Source: Arthrobacter sp. MYb229
GTDB taxonomy: Bacteria > Actinomycetota > Actinomycetes > Actinomycetales > Micrococcaceae
DNA length: 64,000 nt
Assembly (NCBI RefSeq): GCF_002975405.1
Contig: NZ_PCPS01000002.1
Location: 558,001-622,000, forward strand
Reading direction: 5' to 3'
Both the position numbers and the translations under genes were made by a program. The notes beneath the pieces were generated by a model. The model worked only from the letters and a program-made list of their open reading frames with translations. It searched no databases and was not told where the DNA came from. Numbering within the stretch: position 1 is the first letter of the stretch; each line of letters opens with the position of its first letter. Below, piece after piece: positions 16,631 through 24,900 of this stretch.

Positions 16631-17815
16631 TTGAGTTTTACCGGGCACGAACCGCATTCGGTTCCCTACCGCGGCATGCTGCTGGCCCTGTTCGCCAGCG
16701 GCGTTGCCACCTTCTCCCAGCTCTACTCGGTGCAGGGCCTGCTGCCGAGCATCGCCGGTGAGCTGAACATCAGTTCATCCCAGGCGGCCTTGACCGTCTC
16801 CGCGGCCACCCTTGGCCTGGCGCTCGCCGTCACTCCGTGGGCCATCATCTCGGACCGCATTGGCAGGAGGCGGGTCATCGCGATTGCGTTGCTCGCCTCG
16901 GTGGTCCTCGGCCTAACCAGCTCCATGATGAGCGGTTTCGAACCGCTGCTCGTGGTCCGCTTCCTCGAAGGCATTGCGCTGGCCGGTGTTCCGGGCAGCG
17001 CCCTGGCCTACCTTGCCGACGAGCTGACCCCACGCGCGGTTGCCCTGGCCAGCGGTACCTACATTTCCGGCACCACCCTTGGCGGGTTGGCCGGACGCTT
17101 GGTGGCCAGCTGGGTGGGGGAACCAGCCGGATGGCGTTGGGGCGTCGCAGCGGTCAGCCTTATGGCGGCCGTGGGCACGCTGTTCTTTCTGCTCAAGGCC
17201 CCTGCAGCGCTCGGATTCATCCCGACCGAGCAACGCGGGCTGCGACCGATCCTCGGCAAATTCAAGCGGGCGCTCGGCGGAGGCATGCCGCTGCTCTACC
17301 TGCAGGGCTTCTTGCTGATGGGCGGATTTGTCGCCGTCTACAATTTCCTGGCCTTCCGGTTGGAGGCACCTCCGTTCATGGTGCCGGTGTCGCTGGCTTC
17401 CCTGGTCTTCATCGCCTACCTGTCCGGGACCTGGTCTGCGGTGGCCAGTGGCCGACTGGTCACCAAAATAGGCCGGCGCGGGGCGCTGCTGCTGAGCATT
17501 GTGCTGAGCATGGCTGGACTGCTGTTGACCCTGCCCGGAAACCTGGTGGTGATCATCGTGGGGATGGTGATCTTCACCGCTGGTTTCTTTGCCGCGCATG
17601 CGGTGGCCAGCGGTTGGGTGCCGTTGCTTGCACCCGCCACCCGGGCCCAAGCCGCGAGCCTCTACAACCTCTTCTACTATGTGGGTTCTTCGCTGCTCGG
17701 CTGGCTGATCGGGGTTCCCTTCATGCACTACGGCTGGACCACGTTAGTGCTGTGCGTGGTGCTGTTGCAGATTCTGGCCGTCATCTTCGCCTTGGGGCTG
17801 AAACACAAGAAGTAA
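16631..17815 (+). CDS. MFS transporter (YnfM/drug-proton antiporter type)
   Basis: A 394-residue major facilitator with 12 predicted spans. The loop 2-3 motif is SDRIGRRRVIAIAL, the antiporter-like motif GVPGSALAYLADE follows in span 5, and a second DRxGRR-like copy is TKIGRRGALL in the second half. The frame starts at TTG 16631 immediately after the protease stop; ATG 16676 would trim 15 residues but has no ribosome site. The substrate cannot be read from sequence; efflux of sugars or drugs is typical of the group. Confidence 0.87.
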   Translation: MSFTGHEPHSVPYRGMLLALFASGVATFSQLYSVQGLLPSIAGELNISSSQAALTVSAATLGLALAVTPWAIISDRIGRRRVIAIALLASVVLGLTSSMMSGFEPLLVVRFLEGIALAGVPGSALAYLADELTPRAVALASGTYISGTTLGGLAGRLVASWVGEPAGWRWGVAAVSLMAAVGTLFFLLKAPAALGFIPTEQRGLRPILGKFKRALGGGMPLLYLQGFLLMGGFVAVYNFLAFRLEAPPFMVPVSLASLVFIAYLSGTWSAVASGRLVTKIGRRGALLLSIVLSMAGLLLTLPGNLVVIIVGMVIFTAGFFAAHAVASGWVPLLAPATRAQAASLYNLFYYVGSSLLGWLIGVPFMHYGWTTLVLCVVLLQILAVIFALGLKHKK

Positions 17816-17965
17816 TCCGGAGTATCAAACCTCCGTTTATCGCGTTTAATCTACCGTTCACCGCTTGGGGTTACCATGATTTTGTGAGCTGTGGAATGCG
17901 CGCCTGTGATGGGCCGGACAATGGCTAACGATCCTTACTTCGTTCCATCAACACGGAAGTGCAAC

Positions 17966-19411
17966 ATGAGCAGAAATACCGCCGACTCATCGGCATCGCC
18001 AACCACCCTGGCGAAGACCTTAGGCAACTGGGACGCGCTGGCCCTGGGCTTTGGCGCCATGATTGGTTTCGGCTGGGTAGTGCTCACCGGAGGCTGGCTT
18101 GATAACGCCGGCACCATGGGCGCCATCTGCGCGATGCTCGCCGGTGGCGCCATCATGGCCATCGTGGGCCTGACCTACGCCGAACTCACCGCGGCCATGC
18201 CCAAGGCCGGTGGAGAGCACAACTTCATCCTCCGCGCCTTGGGCGCGCGCACCTCGTTCATTGGCTCGTGGGGGATCATCGGCGGTTACGTGACCATCGT
18301 GGCCTTCGAAGCGGTCGCCTTCCCGCGGACCGTGGAATACATTTTCCCCGGCATGAGCCAGATCCCGCTGTGGACCGTGGCGGGGTTCGAAGTGAACCTC
18401 ACCTGGGCGCTGGTAGGTGTGGCCGCCGGCGTGCTCGTCACCTGGATCAATATCCGTGGCGTGAAGCAGGCCGGCATCGTGCAGACCTTCATCGTGCTCT
18501 TCCTGCTGGCCATCGGCGTGCTGATGATCTTCGGTTCGGCCACCAATGGTTCGGCGGAGAATATGGAGCCGTTCTTCACCCCGGGCATGAGCGGCTTCTT
18601 CGCGGTGCTGGTTGCCGTGCCGTTCCTGTTCATCGGCTTCGACGTGATCCCGCAATCGGCCGAAGAGGTGAAGATCCCGGCCAAGCAGATCGGCAAGCTG
18701 GTGGTGATCTCCGTGGTGCTGGCGACCCTGTGGTACGTGATGGTCGTCTTGACCACCGCCTCGGCCATGCCTGCGGACCAGCTGGCCGGCGCGGACATTG
18801 CCACCGCAGATGCCTTCGGCGCGCTATTCAATTCGGAGATCATGGCCAAGGTGCTGATCGCTGGTGGCCTTGCCGGAATCCTGACCTCGTGGAACTCATT
18901 GCTCCTGGGCGCCTCGCGGCTGGTCTACTCGATGGCGCGCGGCGGCATGCTTCCATCCTGGTTCGGCAAGCTGCACCCGAAGTACCAGACCCCGGCCAAC
19001 GCGCTGATGTTCATCGGCGGCATCTCCTTGCTCGCGCCGTTCTTCGGGGCCGAGATGCTCGGCTGGCTGGTCGACTCCGGCGCCCCGAGCATCATCGTCG
19101 CCTACTTCCTGGTCTCGGTGACCTTCCTGATCCTGCGCCGCCGCGAGCCGAAAATGGATCGCCCGCTGCGCGTGGCGGGCAAGGGACGCGGTGGCGAAAT
19201 CATCGGCTACGCCTCGGTGCTGCTGACCGCGGCCTTGTTCATGCTCTACATGCCGGGCATGCCCGCCTCGCTGAGCTGGGAACCGTGGCTGATCTTCGGT
19301 GCCTGGTGGGTGCTGGGCGCGGTGTTCTTCGTCAAGGTTCCCGGCGGCATCAAGCCGGGCCCGCAGGCCGAAGAGGAGATCCTGGCACGGGTTGCGGCGC
19401 GCAAGCGCTAG
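17966..19411 (+). CDS. APC family amino acid permease
   Basis: A 481-residue permease with 12 hydrophobic spans. The first span carries the substrate-binding GFGAMIGFGWVVLTGG, an unwound-helix G-x-G motif of the APC fold, and FIGFDVIPQSAEEVKIPAK is the conserved span-6 region. ATG 17966 has GGAAG six bases upstream; the open frame extends to 17891 without support. A strong terminator follows. The downstream YjiH-like gene starts after 209 bases and is probably a separate unit. Likely substrates are amino acids or ethanolamine/polyamine-like compounds. Confidence 0.87.
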   Translation: MSRNTADSSASPTTLAKTLGNWDALALGFGAMIGFGWVVLTGGWLDNAGTMGAICAMLAGGAIMAIVGLTYAELTAAMPKAGGEHNFILRALGARTSFIGSWGIIGGYVTIVAFEAVAFPRTVEYIFPGMSQIPLWTVAGFEVNLTWALVGVAAGVLVTWINIRGVKQAGIVQTFIVLFLLAIGVLMIFGSATNGSAENMEPFFTPGMSGFFAVLVAVPFLFIGFDVIPQSAEEVKIPAKQIGKLVVISVVLATLWYVMVVLTTASAMPADQLAGADIATADAFGALFNSEIMAKVLIAGGLAGILTSWNSLLLGASRLVYSMARGGMLPSWFGKLHPKYQTPANALMFIGGISLLAPFFGAEMLGWLVDSGAPSIIVAYFLVSVTFLILRRREPKMDRPLRVAGKGRGGEIIGYASVLLTAALFMLYMPGMPASLSWEPWLIFGAWWVLGAVFFVKVPGGIKPGPQAEEEILARVAARKR

Positions 19412-19428
19412 GCATCTCCACAATTTGA

Positions 19429-19468
19429 ATGGCTCAGGGCGCACCCAGCGGGGTGCGCCCTGAGCCAT
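19429..19468 (+). terminator. Terminator of the APC permease gene
   Basis: Perfect 18-base arms (19429-19446 and 19451-19468) with an AGCG loop, followed by TTCTCT. It begins 17 bases after the permease stop. Confidence 0.8.
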
Positions 19469-19620
19469 TTCTCTGCAGTCTCCGGTATTGCCTGCAAAGT
19501 CTGAGGTCTCGGACAGTTGGTGAGCTGCGGGTCACATTTCCGAAGCTGAATCGGGTGTTATTGATACTTGACCCGAGGCAGCCGCGTGCTTCCCTCCAGC
19601 CAACGAGAAACAGGTCTGCC

Positions 19621-20943
19621 ATGGCATCCGAATCAGTGACTACGCAACCCGCGCGGTTCTCCCACGTCACCAAGTTCATCGTCTTCAGCCTCATCGGCAT
19701 CGCCATGTTTTTTGTGCCGATTACGCTCAACGGCACAAGCACGATTCCCCTTGACCATCTGGTGACCTTCATCCGCAATTCGCTGGGGCCCGCGGTGCCG
19801 TTCTACATCCTGGCGCTGCTGCTGGCGGGAACCATCCTGCCCTTCAGCAACGGCGGGTGGAAAGCCTCGAAGCTGCGCATGGTTTTTGCCTTCGCCAACG
19901 TGGTGGGGCTCGCGGTGGGCGCGGTGCTGATCTTCGGCGGGGGACCGGGGTGGCTGACCGAGGAGAGCATGGGCCCATTCCTGCTCAATAAGCTGGTCAT
20001 CCCCGTGGGGCTTATCGTTCCCATCGGCGCGATCTTCTTGGCGCTGCTGGTGGGCTATGGGCTGATGGAATTCCTCGGGATCTTCTGCCAGCCGGTGATG
20101 CGCCCGCTGTGGCGCACCCCGGGACGCTCCGCGGTGGACGCGGTCGCCTCCTTCGTGGGCAGCTACTCGCTGGGATTGCTGATTACCGACCGGATGTACC
20201 GTGGCGGACGCTATACCGGGCGCGAGGCGGCCATTATCGCCACCGGCTTCTCCACGGTCTCCGCTAGCTTCATGATCATCGTGGCCAAGGCGCTGGACCT
20301 GATGGAGCATTGGAGCCTGTACTTCTGGCTCGCGCTGGCGGTCACCTTCACCGTCACCGCGATCACCGTGCGCATTCCGCCGCTGAGCAGAATCAAGGAT
20401 GAGACCTATCTGGGCGTCGAGCACCTTGCGGAGCAGAAGATCTCCGGGCGGCGCGCGGCCACCGCGTGGAAGGAAGCGCTCGCCGCGGTGGGCCGCGCCC
20501 CGAGCTTCGGCAAGAATATGCGCGACAACATCTGGGACGGGCTGAAGATGGCCATGGCCATCCTGCCCTCGATTCTCTCCGTCGGGCTCGCCGGGCTGCT
20601 GCTGGCCCGCTACACCCCGATTTTCGACTGGCTGGGCTACCTGTTCGTGCCGTTCGCCTGGGTGGTCGGCCTGGAGGATCCGCTGCTGGTCGGCAAGGCC
20701 TCGGCGACGGGCATCGCGGAGATGTTCCTGCCCGCCACGCTGGCGGCCGGGCATGAGTCCATCGAGCTGCGCATGGTGGTCGCGATCGTCTGCGTCTCGG
20801 CGATCATCTTCTTCTCCGCGCTGGTTCCCTGCCTGCTGGCCACCAGCATTCCGCTGCGCCTGCGCGACATGGTCATCATCTGGTTCATCCGCGTCGCACT
20901 GACCATCCTGATCGCGACCCCGCTGGTGCGCCTGCTGCTGTAG
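19621..20943 (+). CDS. YjiH family membrane protein, nucleoside-recognition (Gate) domains
   Basis: A 440-residue polytopic protein resembling YjiH: N-terminal SLIGIAMFFVPITLNG, then two halves with Gate-domain character (GYGLMEFLGIFCQPVMRPLWRTPGRSAVDAVASFVGSY and the second copy around LFVPFAWVVGLEDP..VGKASATGIAEMFLPA). The family is thought to be transporter-like but its substrate is unproven. ATG 19621 is chosen because upstream codons of the open frame run through the terminator of the preceding gene. Confidence 0.85.
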   Translation: MASESVTTQPARFSHVTKFIVFSLIGIAMFFVPITLNGTSTIPLDHLVTFIRNSLGPAVPFYILALLLAGTILPFSNGGWKASKLRMVFAFANVVGLAVGAVLIFGGGPGWLTEESMGPFLLNKLVIPVGLIVPIGAIFLALLVGYGLMEFLGIFCQPVMRPLWRTPGRSAVDAVASFVGSYSLGLLITDRMYRGGRYTGREAAIIATGFSTVSASFMIIVAKALDLMEHWSLYFWLALAVTFTVTAITVRIPPLSRIKDETYLGVEHLAEQKISGRRAATAWKEALAAVGRAPSFGKNMRDNIWDGLKMAMAILPSILSVGLAGLLLARYTPIFDWLGYLFVPFAWVVGLEDPLLVGKASATGIAEMFLPATLAAGHESIELRMVVAIVCVSAIIFFSALVPCLLATSIPLRLRDMVIIWFIRVALTILIATPLVRLLL

Positions 20944-21908
20944 CTGAACCAACGAGTTATGGTTGCGTGACGAGTTGGACGGCTATCAGCCCGGTGAATC
21001 TTCCAGCTGCTAGCCCCATCTTTTCAGCGTTGGCCATGGGTGGCTAGTCAATCTGCCTTTTCTGCTCGGACTGAGAGGTCAGTTTGCAATCCGAGGCGGC
21101 AGAGGGAGCACGGTTGCGGGACCGCAGATGCTCAGCATGAAGACCTGAGCATCTGGTGACTGAGGCTGGAGCTCGGCTCGGTGTTTCCTACCGGTCGCAA
21201 CCGGTTTTCGCTGGCTCGCCTGTTCCCGTATCGATATCGAAGAACATGTACGGGTCGGCATTGCGGTAGGCGAAGCTTTTGAATGGTGTAAGGAACGGAC
21301 CCCGCACGTCCGGAATGTATGCATAGTTTCTCGGACAGCGCGCCGTCGTCTGCGTTTTGGACTGCGCGAGTTTGAACGAATCGGGTAGCTCTCACGCGGT
21401 TATTGGACTGTTTGGGAGCCCAGGCGGTGGGAGGCGCGTGGAGGGGGTGCCTCATTGATCTTGACATTCAAAAGGCAGCTGCAGCGTCTGGTGGATCGAT
21501 CAGGTCTTGTTGATAACTGCGGAAATACGTCCGTCTGAAGAAGGCACTGGCGGTCCGATTTGCTTTTGCCTACGCGTTCCAAAAGCTAACCTGACTGTCC
21601 ACTCAAACGCACATGGAGTCCGTGGAAAGAGGAATAAATCTACGGGTCGGGATTATAGAGATTCGGGGTGCTGTCGTGCAGACTATGGTGCATCCAGGCA
21701 ATGGCCCCTCGGTCGGCAATAAAAAGTACACTAGTCAATCCCCCTTTAGTGCGCTGCATCGGCCAAAAAGAGTACAGTCATGAAATTTTATAAAAATACT
21801 TAGCTTATTCTCAGAAACCCCTTGTTTTGGCATGAACCACCGAGTTGAATGTATGAGGGGGCCTTGGGGGTGTAATGCAGTATCGCCAATATACAAGGAG
21901 GGCTTTCC
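20944..21908. other. Long gene-poor gap with AT-rich promoter region of the surface protein
   Basis: Nearly a kilobase without a convincing complete gene. A coding-like fragment lies on the minus strand (21188-21391, separate entry). From about 21640 the base composition becomes AT-rich, unlike the flanks, and ends with AAGGAGG seven bases before the surface-protein ATG, so the last 250 bases probably hold its promoter and leader. No promoter pair with correct spacing stands out. Confidence 0.55.
21188..21391 (-). pseudogene. Coding-like fragment without start codon (gene remnant?)
   Basis: A 67-codon open stretch bounded by stops reads like real protein: ELPDSFKLAQ, then RNYAYIPDVRGPFLTPFKSF and NADPYMFFDIDTG. 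It has no usable start in its first half. I do not recognise the family. It could be the tail of a gene lost by deletion. Confidence 0.3.
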
Positions 21909-24900
21909 ATGCGACGTACAGTTCGCAAGAGGAACGTACCTGCAGGAAACGCGGCGTGGTGGCGTAGACCGTTAGCCTTAGGGGTTGCTTCAACCCTTGT
22001 GGTGTCGAGTTACGGATTACCGGCCATGGCAGATGTCAACACACAACCGGACGAACTAACCGAATCCGCTGCGAGTATCGTCGACCTGAGTCTCTTGGGT
22101 ACCGAACTCGCGGGTGGAGGGCAAACCCGGGCACTGTATCCAAGTGGCCCAGGAACCGATGAAGGCGGACTTGACGTCTCCCTGCTGCAGAATGAACTTC
22201 TGGATCTCGGGCAATTCCCGATCCCAGTAGATCAGTTCATTAACTTTGGCGAACTAGGTGCGCTGGTATCTAGCGCAACCGCTACAGATGCCAAGAACGG
22301 TGAAGCGATCTCCGGCGTAGCGGGAGCTGACGGAGCGATCACCCTCGACGGGGCTCAAGGAGATTTTGGCGTAGCCCGAATCAACTTGCTTGCACTCTTT
22401 GAGGAAGCTGGGATCGATGGATTGACCAGCCTCGCCTTGAGCAAGGCAGAACTCACTGCAGGCGCCGGTGGCGCCTGGGTTGAGGCAGTCGACGGAGTAT
22501 TCCAAGACCCAGATGGATTCGGCGGCAAGGGCCAGTATCGGGTGGCGGAAGCCAACCTGGAACTGCAGTCGCCAGCGGTCGAAGAGATGGCCTCTCAGTT
22601 GTACGATGCCATCGGCACGGTCGATACCACGCTGGAAGACACCATCAATGGGTTGTCGCAAATCACCGACCTGCTTGACGTGCTTAGTGCACTCCCAGTG
22701 GGAGCGACTTTTGATCTCACGGTCGATTCCAACATTCAGGACGAAGTGTTCAATGAGCTGCTAGCGCAGCCAATCACCTCGAAAAACGAGGTGCTGAGCA
22801 TCGATCTGAGCACCGGAACCGTTTACGTGGATCTGGATAAGGCCTATTCGGGCGAACGCCCAGTGGGTATGGACCTGCCTGATGGCATTAACAACCAGGC
22901 TCCGAACACGGAACTGATCACCACTGACCTCTACCCGATCATCGCGGAAACCATCCACGACTTGATCGAAGAGGTCGTTGCGGTAGCAACCAACGCGATC
23001 GAAGGCGCGATCTCCAGTATCACGCTGACCGTTGATGCTTCGCTTGACACACCATTGGGTGGCGCCGAGGCGTCCTGGACCGTTAACCTCGGTGGCGAAG
23101 AAGTTGCTCCGGTAACTTGTACCCCATCGGGTGCTGGCGGAGCGGTTGCTTGTGCCACATTGGAAGCGGCGATGAACACGGCAGTGATCCCGGCGGTCAA
23201 CACCGCGATCATTCCGATTCGCGACTTCTTGGTGGGCGATGGCGGGCATGCGATCTATGATCTGTTGATCACGGATATCAAAACCAATGCGATGACCGTG
23301 CCAATCCGTACGGTATTGGAACCAGTGTTCACCTTGGCGCAGCAAGCAGTTTCGCTGCAGCTGAATCGACAGGTAGAAACTACCTGTGAAGCGCCAGACG
23401 GCACGTTAGTCGACAGCCTCGAAGTTTCGGCTTTGAGCTTGGGCGTTGTGCAGGCAGTTGACGCAGGTCGGTTGAACTTGGGCTCGGCCGGTGTGCGTAT
23501 CGGCGCTTGCGCCGCGGACATCAACCCGGCGATTACCGTCAACCCGGGAGAGGTTCCAGCAGGAACCTCGACCAACGTTGAAGGAACCGGCTTCACTCCT
23601 AGCGGCGATGTCGAGCTTCAGCTGGTTGATGCTGAGGGCAACCCAGTGGGCGACCCGATCATCGTTCCTGCAGATGCCAATGGCGATTTCCCGTCCACCG
23701 AGCTACCGGTTGACGCCACTGTTCCTCCCGGAACTTACGATGTGCGTGCCACCGATGTCATCACCGGCACTCCGATCACTCAGCCACTTGTGGTTATTGA
23801 ACCGGATGCGCAGGCGTTGAACCTCGGTCTGGATCCGCCAACCGTTCCAGCAGGTGACCCAACCAACGCAACCGGTTCCGGATACACCCCCGAGGGTCCG
23901 GTAACCGTTCAGCTGATCGATCCGGCCGGTAACCCGGTTGGCGATCCGATCATCACCACCGCAGACGTCGACGGAAACTTCACCGTTCCCGTCCCGACCC
24001 AGGCTGACGCTCAGCCAGGCGACTACACCGTTCGCGGTACCGACGACACCACCACCAACTCTGCTGATGCAACGTTGACCGTGGTTGAAGCGGGCACTCC
24101 GATCCTCACCGCGGATCCGGTCTCTGTTGAGTCGGGTCAGGCGACCGATGTGACCGGTACCGATTTTGCACCGAATGACACCGTGACTGTTCAGTTGGAA
24201 GATGCTGCTGGTGCACCTGTTGGTGACCCGGTAGAGGTTCCTACTGATGAGAATGGTGCATTCACCACTCCGTTGACCGTTCCTGAAGGAACGACTCCGG
24301 GTGACTACACCGTCAAGGGCACTGATACTCAGGGCGGCGAGGCTACGACTCCGCTGGCCGTGACTGAGCCTACTGGTGGTAATGAACCATCGATCACCGC
24401 GGATCCGGTCTCTGTTGAGTCGGGTCAGGCGACCGATGTGACCGGTACCGATTTTGCACCGAATGACACCGTGACTGTTCAGTTGGAAGATGCTGCTGGT
24501 GCACCTGTTGGTGACCCGGTAGAGGTTCCTACTGATGAGAATGGTGCATTCACCACTCCGTTGACCGTTCCTGAAGGAACGACTCCGGGTGACTACACCG
24601 TCAAGGGCACCGACGCAGATGGTGGCGAAGCCACTACTCCGCTGACCGTGACCGATGGCAGCACCGGTGGCAGCGACGGTTCGATCTCGGGTCGTACCTG
24701 GGTTGACACCAACGAAGATGGTTTGCAGGATGCAGGCGAGTCCGCCTTAGGTGGCATCACCGTCAACCTGCTGGATGCCGAGGGCAACCCGGTCAATGGT
24801 GCAGATGGCAACGCCACTAGCACCCTGACCGATGACAACGGCAATTACTCCTTCACCGACCTGTCGTACGGCGAGTACATCGTCGAGGTCATCAACCCCG

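Noticed and set aside
24106-24610. CRISPR-like repetition
   Set aside because: The repeats are 217 bases long, adjacent coding units in one reading frame, with no short repeat-spacer pattern.
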